A stretch of 64,000 nt of DNA from the NCBI RefSeq assembly GCF_019192735.1, contig NZ_JAHTKP010000017.1, positions 1 to 64,000 on the forward strand, in the 5' to 3' direction. Origin of the DNA: Kitasatospora aureofaciens. Its GTDB lineage: Bacteria; Actinomycetota; Actinomycetes; Streptomycetales; Streptomycetaceae. Each line of letters opens with the position of its first letter. Positions within the stretch are counted from its first letter, which is position 1. Below the pieces are notes generated by a model. The model was not told the DNA's origin. It searched no databases and worked only from the letters and a program-made list of their open reading frames with translations. This document shows positions 1 through 9,980 of this stretch, piece by piece. A program made the translations under genes and the position numbers.

Positions 1-1
1 C

Positions 2-1684
<1,683 letters not shown>

Positions 1685-1722
1685 CCGTAACGGGACGCCC
1701 TCGGCGTACTGAACGGCACCGA

Positions 1723-1770
1723 ACAGCACGGAACCCCGGACCGCGCGAGCGGTCCGGGGTTCCGTGCTGT
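1723..1770 (+). terminator. Perfect 22-bp hairpin terminator after rho
   Basis: Arms 1723-1744 and 1749-1770 are perfectly complementary (22 bp) with a GCGA tetraloop. It begins 39 nt after the rho stop codon. There is no long U tract, as is usual in high-GC actinobacteria. Confidence 0.85.
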
Positions 1771-1844
1771 CCGGACGCGTTTGCCCGGACGCGTTTGTTC
1801 CAGAGTTGCGACATCTCAACCCCTTTGGATCATCTTGTCCGATT

Positions 1845-1850
1845 TACTCT
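1845..1850 (+). promoter_or_regulatory. Candidate -10 box of the LCP gene (leaderless arrangement)
   Basis: TACTCT is separated from the ATG at 1858 by 7 nt, so the transcript would start at or next to the start codon. No Shine-Dalgarno sequence precedes the ATG. No convincing -35 box is visible. Confidence 0.4.
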
Positions 1851-1857
1851 GGTGCGT

Positions 1858-2994
1858 ATGGCCGAGCACAAGAGGGTCCCGACCAGCCGCCGCAAGGTTC
1901 TGCGGGTAGCCGCCTGCGCGTTCGCCGCGCTCGTCGTCCTGGGCGCCGGAGTCGCCGTCTACGCGTACGTCAAGCTCAACGGCAACATCAAGAGCGTCGA
2001 CATCAACGCCCGCCTGGGCGACGCCCGGCCGCCGGCCGCCACCAACGGCTCGTTCAACATCCTCGTCCTGGGCTCGGATTCGCGGGCCGGCGCGAACGGC
2101 GACCTGGCCGGCGGGGACACCGGCGACAGCGCCCGCTCCGACACCGCGATGGTGGTGCACGTCAACCAGGACCACTCGCACGCCGAGATCGTCTCGATCC
2201 CGCGCGACACCCTGGTCAACCGGCCCGACTGCACCGACGCGAACGGCAAGCCCGCGCCGGGCGCCAAGCGCGCGATGTACAACAGCGCCTTCGAGACCGG
2301 CGGCGCGGCCTGCGCGGTCAAGACCACCGAGCAGCTGACCGGTCTGCGGATGGACCACTTCGTCCAGGTCGACTTCGCCGGCTTCGCCCGGGTCGTGGAC
2401 GCGATAGGCGGGGCCACCGTGACCACCACGGTGGCCATCCACGACAAGGACAGCGGGCTCGACCTCCCGGCCGGCGAGCACCACCTGGACGGCACGCAGG
2501 CGCTCGCCTTCGTCCGCACCCGGCACGGCGTCGGCGACGGCAGCGACCTCGGCCGGATCGAGCTGCAGAAGCAGATGGTGAAGTCGCTGCTCCAGCAGGC
2601 CGGCGGGATGGGCCTGTTCTCCAATCCGGTCAAGCTGTGGTCGATCGGCGACACCGTGACGAAGAGCATCACCACCGACTCGGCGCTCGGTTCGGTGAGC
2701 GCGCTGGTCGGGCTGGTCCAGGAGCTCAAGGGGATCGGGCCGGACCAGCTCGGCATGGTGACCCTGCCGGTGGTCACCGCCCCCAGCGACCCCAACCGCG
2801 TGGTCGAGCAGCAGCCGCAGGCGGACCAGGTCTGGGCGGCGCTCAAGGCCGACCACGCGATCCCGCAGGCCGTCGTCGCGGCCCAGCCCCAGAACCCCGC
2901 CCAGGCGTCCCCCACGGCCACCCCGACGGCCACCCCGACGGCCACCCCCACGGCCACCCCGACGGCCGTCCCTACGGCCGCCGCGAAGCGCTAG
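1858..2994 (+). CDS. LytR-CpsA-Psr (LCP) family protein
   Basis: 378 aa. LCP proteins are membrane-anchored phosphotransferases that attach wall glycopolymers from lipid carriers to peptidoglycan. There is a short basic N-terminus, one transmembrane segment at about residues 17-38, then the extracellular LCP domain with the usual landmarks: LVLGSDSRAG, VSIPRDTLVN and FVRTRHGVGDGSDLGR (arginines that bind the polyprenyl pyrophosphate). The C-terminus is a PTAT repeat tail. ATG 1858 was chosen; a GTG at 1852 is also in frame. Neither has a ribosome binding site, and a -10-like TACTCT lies 7 nt upstream, so a leaderless mRNA is plausible. The WecA-like transferase at 8703 could supply the lipid-linked substrate (inference). 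Confidence 0.9.
   Translation: MAEHKRVPTSRRKVLRVAACAFAALVVLGAGVAVYAYVKLNGNIKSVDINARLGDARPPAATNGSFNILVLGSDSRAGANGDLAGGDTGDSARSDTAMVVHVNQDHSHAEIVSIPRDTLVNRPDCTDANGKPAPGAKRAMYNSAFETGGAACAVKTTEQLTGLRMDHFVQVDFAGFARVVDAIGGATVTTTVAIHDKDSGLDLPAGEHHLDGTQALAFVRTRHGVGDGSDLGRIELQKQMVKSLLQQAGGMGLFSNPVKLWSIGDTVTKSITTDSALGSVSALVGLVQELKGIGPDQLGMVTLPVVTAPSDPNRVVEQQPQADQVWAALKADHAIPQAVVAAQPQNPAQASPTATPTATPTATPTATPTAVPTAAAKR
2911..2979 (+). repeat. 12-bp tandem repeats encoding PTAT tail of the LCP protein
   Basis: About five degenerate 12-bp units of the type GGCCACCCCGAC encode PTATPTATPTAT-like sequence at the C-terminus of the LCP protein. It is a Pro/Thr/Ala spacer, probably exposed outside the cell. Confidence 0.8.
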
Positions 2995-3169
2995 TCCGCG
3001 GGGCGCCCGCCGGCGGTCCGGGGGCGGTCCGGGGGCGCCCGGAATATCCCGGAACACGACCCGGTTTGGGAAGATGCGGCCGGTCCTGGCAGACTGGTCC
3101 GTCGGTCCCGGTTCACGTGCGGCACTCCAGCCGCCGACCCGGTGCCCTCCCGAACACTAGGAGAACCCC

Positions 3170-3391
3170 TTGAAGCCCAACGTTCACCCCGAGTACGTGG
3201 TCACCCGTGTGACCTGCACCTGCGGCGCCGAGTTCACGACCCGCTCGACCGAGACCAGCGGCGAGATCCGCGCCGAGGTCTGCTCGCAGTGCCACCCGTT
3301 CTACACCGGCAAGCAGAAGATCCTCGACACCGGTGGCCGCGTGGCCCGCTTCGAGGCCCGCTTCGGCAAGCAGCACAGCGCGAAGGCCTAG
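3170..3391 (+). CDS. rpmE: 50S ribosomal protein L31 (zinc-binding form)
   Basis: 73 aa, the normal length. The cysteines of CTCG and CSQC (four Cys in total) mark the zinc-containing C+ type of L31, which can be replaced by a Cys-less paralogue under zinc limitation in other actinobacteria (family knowledge). The start is TTG at 3170, placed by AGGAG at 3159-3163 with 6-nt spacing. A long hairpin follows the stop. Confidence 0.96.
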   Translation: MKPNVHPEYVVTRVTCTCGAEFTTRSTETSGEIRAEVCSQCHPFYTGKQKILDTGGRVARFEARFGKQHSAKA

Positions 3392-3399
3392 CGCTCCCT

Positions 3400-3456
3400 C
3401 GGCGCCGGTTCCCGGTGCCCCCGTACTCGTTCCGGGGGCGCTGGGGGCCGGCGCCG
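3400..3456 (+). terminator. 24-bp hairpin terminator after rpmE
   Basis: Arms 3400-3423 and 3433-3456 pair over 24 bp with four G-U wobbles and a 9-nt loop. It begins 8 nt after the rpmE stop and separates rpmE from prfA. Confidence 0.75.
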
Positions 3457-3547
3457 TTCGCGTCCCCCGGCGTTTGCGCGCTCTCGTCCACCGGTTCGCA
3501 CCACCGACCGGTACCCCAACGGTTCTCACGGGAAGAAGGCCCACTCC

Positions 3548-4624
3548 ATGTTCGAGGCAGTCGAAGAGCTCCTGGTCGAGCACGCCGACCTCGAGAAGAG
3601 GCTGGCCGACCCGTCCGTCCACGCCGACCAGGCCAACGCCCGCAAGCTGGCCAAGCGGTACGCCGAGCTGACCCCGATCACCCGGGTCTACCGGGAGTGG
3701 CGGCAGGCCGGCGAGGACATCGAGGCCGCACGTGAACTCGCCGCCGAGGAACCGGAGTTCCTCGCCGAGGTGAAGGACTCCGAGCGCCGCCGCGAGGAGC
3801 TGACGGAGGAGCTGCGCCTGCTGCTCGTCCCGCGCGACCCGAGCGACGAGAAGGACGTCATCCTGGAGATCAAGGCGGGCGAGGGCGGCGAGGAGTCCGC
3901 GCTGTTCGCCGGCGACCTGCTCCGGATGTACCTGCGCTTCGCCGAGCGGATCGGCTGGAAGACCGAGATCATCGACTTCAACGAGTCGGACCTCGGCGGC
4001 TACAAGGACGTCTCCGTCGCCGTGAAGACCAAGGGCAACAGCGAGCCCGGCCAGGGCGTCTGGGCCCGCCTGAAGTACGAGGGCGGCGTGCACCGCGTGC
4101 AGCGTGTCCCCGCCACCGAGTCCCAGGGCCGCATCCACACCTCCGCGGCGGGCGTGCTGGTCACCCCCGAGGCGGAGGAGGTCGAGGTCGAGATCCTCGC
4201 CAACGACCTGCGGATCGACGTCTACCGCTCCTCCGGCCCCGGCGGCCAGTCGGTCAACACCACCGACTCCGCTGTCCGGATCACCCACCTGCCGACCGGT
4301 ATCGTGGCGTCCTGCCAGAACGAGAAGAGCCAGCTGCAGAACAAGGAGCAGGCGATGCGCATCCTGCGTTCGCGGCTGCTCGCCGCCGCGCAGGAGGAGG
4401 CCGAGCGGGAGGCGTCGGACGCCCGCCGCAGCCAGGTCCGCACGGTGGACCGCTCCGAGCGGATCCGGACGTACAACTACCCCGAGAACCGCATCTCGGA
4501 CCACCGCACGGGCTTCAAGTCGTACAACCTGGACCAGGTCCTGGACGGCGACCTGAACGCGGTGATCCAGTCCTGCGTCGACGCGGACGCGACGGCCAAG
4601 CTCGCCGCGGCCCAACAGAACTGA
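3548..4624 (+). CDS. prfA: Peptide chain release factor 1
   Basis: 358 aa, full length. RF1 recognises UAA and UAG and triggers peptidyl-tRNA hydrolysis. The codon-reading PxT motif is PAT at residues 188-190 within RVPATESQGRIHTSA. The catalytic GGQ is at residues 232-234 in SSGPGGQSVN; its Gln is the substrate of the neighbouring PrmC. ATG 3548 is preceded by GGAAGAAGG. It is separated from prmC by 62 nt, the usual prfA-prmC pairing. Confidence 0.97.
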   Translation: MFEAVEELLVEHADLEKRLADPSVHADQANARKLAKRYAELTPITRVYREWRQAGEDIEAARELAAEEPEFLAEVKDSERRREELTEELRLLLVPRDPSDEKDVILEIKAGEGGEESALFAGDLLRMYLRFAERIGWKTEIIDFNESDLGGYKDVSVAVKTKGNSEPGQGVWARLKYEGGVHRVQRVPATESQGRIHTSAAGVLVTPEAEEVEVEILANDLRIDVYRSSGPGGQSVNTTDSAVRITHLPTGIVASCQNEKSQLQNKEQAMRILRSRLLAAAQEEAEREASDARRSQVRTVDRSERIRTYNYPENRISDHRTGFKSYNLDQVLDGDLNAVIQSCVDADATAKLAAAQQN

Positions 4625-4686
4625 GACCGGCGCCCCAGCACCGGTACAACCCCGCAGCCGGAGCGCAGAAACAAGAGGTCGTACGG

Positions 4687-5553
4687 ATGAACCTGCTGCT
4701 CGCCGAGGTGGCCCAGGCCACCCAGCGGTTGGCCGCGGCCGGCGTGCCGTCGCCGCGTTTCGACGCGGAGGAACTCGCCGCCTACGTCCACAACGTCAAG
4801 CGCAGCCAGCTGCACACGGTGAAGGACGCCGACTTCGACGCCCGCTACTGGGAGGCCGTCTCCCGCCGCGAGGCGCGCGAACCGCTCCAGCACATCACCG
4901 GGCGGGCGTTCTTCCGCTACCTGGAGCTGGAGGTCGGCCCCGGGGTGTTCGTGCCCCGGCCGGAGACCGAGACGGTGGTCGAGTGGGCCATAGACGCCGT
5001 CCGCGACATGGACGTGGCCGAGCCGCTGGTCGTCGACCTCTGCTCCGGCTCCGGCGCCATCGCGCTCGCGCTCGCCCAGGAACTGCCGCGCTCGACCGTG
5101 CACGCCTTCGAGCTCGACGAGGGCGCGCTGGAGTACACCCGGCGCAACATCGCCGCCAGCCCGGACCGGGCCCGGGTCACCCTGCACGCCGGCGACGCCA
5201 CCAAGGCCTTCGCCGACGACCGCTCCTGGGACGGCCGCTTCGACCTGGTGATCTCCAACCCGCCGTACATCCCGCTCACCGAGTGGGAGTACGTCGCGCC
5301 GGAGGCCCGCGACCACGACCCGCAGATGTCGCTGTTCTCCGGCGAGGACGGGCTGGACACCATCCGCGGCATCGAGCGGGTGGCTGCCCGGCTGCTGCGC
5401 CCGGGCGGCGCGGTGGTGATCGAGCACGCCGACCAGCAGGGCGGGCAGGTGCCGTGGATCTTCAACGAGGAACGCGGTTGGACGGACACCGCCGACCACC
5501 GCGATCTGAACAACCGGCCGCGCTTCACAACAGCCCGAAGGGCGTCGTTGTGA
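4687..5553 (+). CDS. prmC: Release factor glutamine N5-methyltransferase
   Basis: 288 aa. It methylates the GGQ glutamine of release factors using SAM. It has an N-terminal helical domain, the SAM-binding VVDLCSGSGAIALALA stretch, and the catalytic NPPY motif at residues 191-194 (VISNPPYIPL). ATG 4687 is used; AAGAGG lies 12-17 nt upstream. The last seven or so residues (TARRASL) are encoded by the first unit of a 42-bp palindromic repeat array that contains the stop codon, so the C-terminus has probably been remodelled by the repeat. Confidence 0.95.
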   Translation: MNLLLAEVAQATQRLAAAGVPSPRFDAEELAAYVHNVKRSQLHTVKDADFDARYWEAVSRREAREPLQHITGRAFFRYLELEVGPGVFVPRPETETVVEWAIDAVRDMDVAEPLVVDLCSGSGAIALALAQELPRSTVHAFELDEGALEYTRRNIAASPDRARVTLHAGDATKAFADDRSWDGRFDLVISNPPYIPLTEWEYVAPEARDHDPQMSLFSGEDGLDTIRGIERVAARLLRPGGAVVIEHADQQGGQVPWIFNEERGWTDTADHRDLNNRPRFTTARRASL

Positions 5554-5680
5554 ACAATCGAGCACAGCACAACAGCCCGAAGGGCTGCGCTGTGAACAAT
5601 CGAGCGCAGTACGACCGCCCGGAGGGCGTCGTTGTGACCGGTCAGCGCAGCATCACGGCGGGCAAGGCCGCGCTGTGAAC
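5526..5680 (+). repeat. Degenerate 42-bp palindromic repeat array at the prmC 3' end
   Basis: Units begin at 5526, 5568, 5610 and 5651; units 1 and 2 differ at only a few positions. Each unit holds a hairpin of the form CACAAC-A-GCCC-GAA-GGGC-GTC-GTTGTG followed by AACAATCGAGCRCAG. The third and fourth copies are diverged. The array spans the prmC stop codon and most of the gap to the next gene, where the hairpins could stop transcription or protect the mRNA 3' end. Confidence 0.8.
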
Positions 5681-5712
5681 GTCATGAGCCATTCCGGAAG
5701 GGGACCGCACCG

Positions 5713-6360
5713 ATGAGCCGCCGCTACGACTGTGCCGACGCCGGGGACCGCGCCACCGGCCTGCGCGAGGCCGCCTCGGCCATCCGCCGCGGCGAACTCG
5801 TCGTGCTGCCCACCGACACCCTGTACGGCGTCGGCGCGGACGCCTTCTCGCCCGAGGCCGTGGCCGCCCTGCTGGCCGCCAAGGGCCGCGGCCGCGACAT
5901 GCCCTCGCCGGTCCTGGTCGGCTCGCCGACCACCCTGCACGGGCTGGTCACCGACTTCTCCGAGCAGGCCTGGGAGCTGGTCGACGCGTTCTGGCCCGGC
6001 GGGCTCACCCTGGTCGCCCGGCACCAGCCCTCGCTGCGCTGGGACCTCGGCGAGACCCGCGGCACCGTCGCGGTCCGGATGCCGCTGCACCCGGTCGCCA
6101 TCGAGCTGCTGAACGCCACCGGCCCGCTCGCCGTCTCCAGCGCCAACAAGACCGGCGGCCCGTCCCCGGCCACCTGCGACGAGGCGCAGGCGCAGCTCGG
6201 CGACGCCATCTCGGTCTACCTGGACGGCGGACAGGCCGACCACGCGACCGCCTCGTCCATCGTCGACGTCACGGGCAAGGTCCCGGTCCTGCTGCGGGCC
6301 GGCGCGATCAGCGTCGAGCAGCTGAGGGAGGTCGTCCCCGACCTGGAGGCCGGCAGTTGA
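5713..6360 (+). CDS. tsaC: L-threonylcarbamoyladenylate synthase (TsaC/Sua5 family)
   Basis: 215 aa, a YrdC domain without the extra Sua5 C-terminal domain. It makes threonylcarbamoyl-AMP from Thr, bicarbonate and ATP for the t6A modification of ANN-decoding tRNAs. Family landmarks are LPTDTLYGVGADA, the KGRGRDMPSPVLV nucleotide-binding segment, FWPGGLTLV, TVAVRMPLHP and the PLAVSSANKTGG loop. GAAGGGG precedes ATG 5713 at 9-10 nt. The next gene overlaps its stop codon, so the two are translationally coupled. Chromosomal association with prfA-prmC is common in actinobacteria. Confidence 0.93.
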   Translation: MSRRYDCADAGDRATGLREAASAIRRGELVVLPTDTLYGVGADAFSPEAVAALLAAKGRGRDMPSPVLVGSPTTLHGLVTDFSEQAWELVDAFWPGGLTLVARHQPSLRWDLGETRGTVAVRMPLHPVAIELLNATGPLAVSSANKTGGPSPATCDEAQAQLGDAISVYLDGGQADHATASSIVDVTGKVPVLLRAGAISVEQLREVVPDLEAGS

Positions 6361-7034
6361 CGCCCACCGCCTCGCTCCATGCCGGGCCCGGCATAGCGCC
6401 GTACCTGAGCGTGGGCCCCAGGCCGCTGGACCACTTCCGGATCCTGTTCGTCTGCACCGGCAACATCTGCCGCTCGCCGATCGCCGAGCGGCTGACCCGG
6501 CGTGAGCTGGACACCCGGCTCAGCCCCCGGGTGGCCGGACGGATCCTGGTGGAGAGCGCCGGCACCTGGGGCCACGAGGGCGCGCCGATGGAGGACCACG
6601 CCGCGACCGTGCTCAACGAGTACGGCGCCGACAGCGGCGGCTTCGCCGGCCGGGAACTGCTCGACGAGCACGTGGTCGAGGCCGACCTGGTGCTCACCGC
6701 GACCCTGGACCACCGCGCCCAGGTGATCTCGATGGGCCACGAGGCGGGGCTGCGCACCTTCACGCTGAAGGAGTTCACCCGCCTGGTGCGGACGATAGAC
6801 CCGGGCACGCTGCCCGACCCGCGCCGCGGCGCGGACGTCACCGAGCGTGCCCGTGCGCTGGTCCGGTCGGCCGCCGCGCTGCGCGGCTGGCTGCTCGCCG
6901 CCACCCCGGAGTCCGACGAGGTCGATGACCCGTACGGCGCGCCAATCGGCATGTTCCGCAACTGCGGCGAGGAGATATTCCACGCGGTCGACCCCGTCGT
7001 CACCGCGCTCACCGGGGTACCCGCGCACGTTTAG
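6357..7034 (+). CDS. Low-molecular-weight protein-tyrosine phosphatase family protein
   Basis: 225 aa from TTG 6357, whose last bases overlap the TGA of the previous gene; GTG 6411 is an alternative start giving about 207 aa. The active-site loop CTGNICR (C33 to R39, with SP following) and a later DPY sequence near the C-terminus fit the cysteine-dependent LMW-PTP fold (C-x5-R nucleophile and arginine, general-acid Asp). The protein is about 50 residues longer than a minimal LMW-PTP, mostly in a C-terminal helical extension. The substrate is unknown. Its position beside tsaC and the wall-polymer transferase does not settle its role. Confidence 0.85.
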   Translation: MTPTASLHAGPGIAPYLSVGPRPLDHFRILFVCTGNICRSPIAERLTRRELDTRLSPRVAGRILVESAGTWGHEGAPMEDHAATVLNEYGADSGGFAGRELLDEHVVEADLVLTATLDHRAQVISMGHEAGLRTFTLKEFTRLVRTIDPGTLPDPRRGADVTERARALVRSAAALRGWLLAATPESDEVDDPYGAPIGMFRNCGEEIFHAVDPVVTALTGVPAHV

Positions 7035-7144
7035 GCATGTCCCTGCGCGCCCGCCCGGGTGCACCGGCCCCGCGTCGGCGAGCCGCCCGCGGGGCCCGGT
7101 CCTACGCTGGAGGAATCGACCCCGAAGCGCCCGGGAGCCCCGCC

Positions 7145-8425
7145 ATGACCGTCACCGATGCCGCGACCGGCCCTACCGCGACGAGGGGGCGCCCCTGGGC
7201 GTCCGAGGCGTTGCACCGGGCGGATCCGCAGCTCGCCGACCTGCTCGCCGCGGAGGCCGAGCGGCGGGCCGAGACGATCCAGCTGCTGGCGGGGGAGAAC
7301 CTGACCAGCCCGGCCGTTCTGGCGGCCCTGAGCGGCCCGCTGATCGACAAGTACGCCGAGGGCTACCCCGGACGCCGCCATCACACCGGTTGCGCCCTCG
7401 CGGACGCCGCCGAGCTGCTGGCGATCGACCGGGCCCGCGAGCTGTTCATCGCCCCGCACGCCAACGTCCAGCCCCGGTCGGCCACTTCGGCGATGCTGGC
7501 GGCGTACGCGGCGCTGCTGCGGCCCGGCGACGGCGTGCTGGCGATGTCGCTGGAGCACGGCGGCCACCTCAGTTGCGGCTCGCGGGCGAACTTCTCCGGC
7601 CGCTGGTTCGCCTTCACCGGCTACGGCGTGCGCGAGGGCGACGGCCTGATCGACCTCGACCAGGTGCGCGAACTGGCCCGGCTGCACCGCCCGAAGGCCA
7701 TCGTCGCGGGCTCCATCTCCTACCCCCGGCACCCGGACTGGGCCGCCTTCCGGGAGATTGCCGACGAGGTGGACGCGTACCTGATCGCCTCCGCCGCGCA
7801 GACGACCGGCCTGATCGCGGCCGGTGCGGCGCCCTCCCCGGTGCCGTATGCCGACGTCACCGTGATGGCCACCCACAAGCTGCTGCGCGGCCCGCGCGGC
7901 GGCCTGCTGCTGTCCACTGCCGAGCTGGCCGAGCGGATCGACCGGGCGGTGTTCCCGTTCAGCCAGGGCGGGGCGGCGATGAACGAGGTGGCCGGCAAGG
8001 CCGTCGCGCTGGCGGAGGCGGCGACGCCCGCCTACCGGGCGTACGCGCTGCGGACAGTCGCCGGGGCGCGGACGCTCGCCGAGGGGCTCGCGCAGGCCGG
8101 AATGCGCCCGCTGACCGGCGGTACCGACACCCACCTGGTGACGGCGGACGTGAGCCCGCTCGGCGTCACCGGCGCCGAGGCCGAGCGGCGCTGCGCGGTG
8201 GCCGGGCTGCTGCTCGGCAAGTGCGCGCTGCCGTACGACCCGGCGCCGCCGTCCGAGGCCTCCGGGATCCGGCTCGGCACCGGTACGGTGACCACGCAGG
8301 GGATGGGGGAGCCGGAGCTGGCGGAGATCGCCGGACTGGTCGGACGGCTGCTCGCCGGGGGCGCGGTGGCGGAGGTCGGCGAGCGGGTCCGGGAGCTGGC
8401 CCTTGCCTTCGCGGACCGCGGATGA
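7145..8425 (+). CDS. Serine hydroxymethyltransferase-like PLP protein lacking key catalytic residues
   Basis: 426 aa; clearly a GlyA homologue (IQLLAGENLTSPAVL, YAEGYPGRR, HGGHLSCG, GPRGGLLLS, SGIRLGTGT). The PLP lysine is kept (K245 in MATHKLLRG), as are the equivalents of E. coli Y55, E57, H126 and R363. Several others are changed: the Asp that pairs with the PLP ring nitrogen (E. coli D200) is S216, H203 is Q219, Y64-Y65 are H79-H80, and H96 of NVQPHSGS is R111. It is therefore unlikely to be the housekeeping SHMT. ATG 7145 is preceded by GGGAG at 9 nt; an upstream ATG at 7037 lacks support. Function unknown: a specialised PLP enzyme or a non-catalytic paralogue. Confidence 0.8.
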   Translation: MTVTDAATGPTATRGRPWASEALHRADPQLADLLAAEAERRAETIQLLAGENLTSPAVLAALSGPLIDKYAEGYPGRRHHTGCALADAAELLAIDRARELFIAPHANVQPRSATSAMLAAYAALLRPGDGVLAMSLEHGGHLSCGSRANFSGRWFAFTGYGVREGDGLIDLDQVRELARLHRPKAIVAGSISYPRHPDWAAFREIADEVDAYLIASAAQTTGLIAAGAAPSPVPYADVTVMATHKLLRGPRGGLLLSTAELAERIDRAVFPFSQGGAAMNEVAGKAVALAEAATPAYRAYALRTVAGARTLAEGLAQAGMRPLTGGTDTHLVTADVSPLGVTGAEAERRCAVAGLLLGKCALPYDPAPPSEASGIRLGTGTVTTQGMGEPELAEIAGLVGRLLAGGAVAEVGERVRELALAFADRG

Positions 8426-8439
8426 GTGAGCGAAGCATG

Positions 8440-8468
8440 GGGGTCCCCCCGGCCGAAGGCTGGGGGAG
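8440..8468 (+). repeat. Palindromic repeat of the type common in Streptomyces intergenic DNA
   Basis: The stretch GGGGGTCCCCCCGGCC-GAA-GGCTGGGGG folds into an imperfect GC-rich hairpin 15-43 nt after the SHMT-like stop codon. From memory, closely similar sequences are dispersed through many Streptomyces genomes. It may act as the terminator of the upstream operon. Confidence 0.6.
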
Positions 8469-8690
8469 AATCATCGAAAGGTGCGGGTGGGCGAATGCCC
8501 CTGCCGAGCGCAGCGAGGCGGGCGCATGAGCCGGGAAGCGTCACGGGCATCCGGATCTCCTACCCGGTAGGGCGAACCGCGATGCGCGCCCCGGGCGTCC
8601 GACTCAATAAGGTGTGTGCCGTGGCCACGCACCTCGAACCCCGGACAGACGCGGGAGTACCTTCGGTACCTTCCCGTTGGACAGTGATGC
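8469..8690. other. Intergenic region before the WecA-like gene
   Basis: No gene is supported here. It contains a G/C-rich segment (8480-8530) with short repeated GAGCG/AGCGAGGC words and the inverted word GGTAC around 8659-8668 (GTACCTTCGGTACC). The promoter of the WecA-like gene presumably lies here, but no clear -35/-10 pair is visible. Confidence 0.4.
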
Positions 8691-8702
8691 AGGAGGCCAG
8701 TG

Positions 8703-9980
8703 GTGCGTGAGTATCTGCTGGTGCTGTTCTGCACCGCGGCCGTCACCTACCTGCTGACCGGCCCGGTCCGGAAGTTCGCGATCGCGGCCGGCGCCATGCC
8801 GCCGGTCCGGGCCCGTGACGTGCACCGCGAGCCCACGCCGCGGCTCGGCGGCATCGCCATGTTCGGCGGGCTGTGCGCGGGCATCCTGGTCGCCTCGCAG
8901 CTGGACAACCTGAGCAAGGTGTTCAGCCAGGGCACCGACATCCGCGCGCTGCTCTCCGGCGCCGGGATCATGTGGCTGCTCGGCGTGCTCGACGACAAGT
9001 GGGGCGTGGACGCCCTGGTGAAGCTCGGCGGCCAGATGATCGCCGCCGGTGTGATGGTCTGGCAGGGCGTCACGGTGATCACCCTGCCGGTGCCGGGCGT
9101 CGGCACGGTCGCCGTCAGCCCCACCCAGGGCATGGTCATCTCGGTCACCCTGGTCGTCGTCATGGTCAACGCGGTGAACTTCATCGACGGCCTGGACGGC
9201 CTGGCCGGCGGCATGGTCTGCATCGCCGCGATGGCCTTCTTCCTGTACTCGTACCGGCTCTGGTACGGCTACACGATCACCGACGCGGCGCCCGCCGTGC
9301 TGTTCAGCGTGCTGCTGATCGGCATGTGCCTGGGCTTCCTGGCGCACAACATGCACCCTGCGCGGATCTTCATGGGTGACTCCGGCTCGATGATGCTGGG
9401 CCTGATGCTGGCCGTCGCCGCGATCTCCATCACCGGGCGCGTCGACCCCGACCTGATCACCAGCGAGACCGGTTCGCAGACCGCGACCGTGCACGCCTTG
9501 GTGCCGATCTACATCCCGCTGCTGCTGCCGCTGACGGTCATCGCGCTGCCGCTGGCGGACCTGCTGCTCGCCGTCGTCCGCCGCACCTGGGCCGGCCAGT
9601 CGCCGTTCGCCGCGGACAAGCGGCACCTGCACCACCGGCTCCTGCAGGTCGGCCACTCGCACAGCCGGGCCGTGCTGATCATGTACTTCTGGGCCGCTTT
9701 GATCGCCTTCGGCACGGTGGCCTTCTCGATCACCAACACCGGCCGCACGGTGGTGCTGACGCTGGCCGGGCTCTGCCTGGTCGGTCTGGTGGTGCTGCTG
9801 ACCCCGCGGTTCCGGCCGCGCGCCCCGCGGGCGGTGCAGTCCTTCGTCCCGCCGCGGTACCGCCGGCAGCCCTCGGCGCCGATGGCTGAACTGTCGGCGA
9901 AGGACAAGCAACTTCTCGGTGAAGCCGGCCGGGGCTCCTCCGCGCTCGACGACCACCGTCGCGCCACCGGCCGCCGCTAG
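8703..9980 (+). CDS. Polyprenyl-phosphate N-acetylhexosamine-1-phosphate transferase (WecA/MraY superfamily)
   Basis: 425 aa, about ten transmembrane helices. It belongs to the family that transfers a GlcNAc-1-phosphate-type group from a UDP-sugar onto a polyprenyl phosphate carrier on the inner membrane face, starting a wall glycopolymer. Motifs in order: DVHREPTPRLGGIA, GVLDDKWGVD (metal-binding Asp pair), NAVNFIDGLDGLAGG, FMGDSGSMMLG, and the cytosolic HLHHRLL (WecA-type HxHH rather than MraY). The C-terminal 60 residues are a hydrophilic Arg/Pro tail. AGGAGG at 8691-8696 favours GTG 8703 over the overlapping GTG 8700. It probably feeds teichoic-type polymer ligation by LCP proteins (inference). 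Confidence 0.9.
   Translation: MREYLLVLFCTAAVTYLLTGPVRKFAIAAGAMPPVRARDVHREPTPRLGGIAMFGGLCAGILVASQLDNLSKVFSQGTDIRALLSGAGIMWLLGVLDDKWGVDALVKLGGQMIAAGVMVWQGVTVITLPVPGVGTVAVSPTQGMVISVTLVVVMVNAVNFIDGLDGLAGGMVCIAAMAFFLYSYRLWYGYTITDAAPAVLFSVLLIGMCLGFLAHNMHPARIFMGDSGSMMLGLMLAVAAISITGRVDPDLITSETGSQTATVHALVPIYIPLLLPLTVIALPLADLLLAVVRRTWAGQSPFAADKRHLHHRLLQVGHSHSRAVLIMYFWAALIAFGTVAFSITNTGRTVVLTLAGLCLVGLVVLLTPRFRPRAPRAVQSFVPPRYRRQPSAPMAELSAKDKQLLGEAGRGSSALDDHRRATGRR

Noticed and set aside
2996..3043. GC-rich inverted words after the LCP gene as a terminator
   Set aside because: Pairing rests mainly on the self-complementary GGGCGCCC word; no convincing long stem could be drawn.
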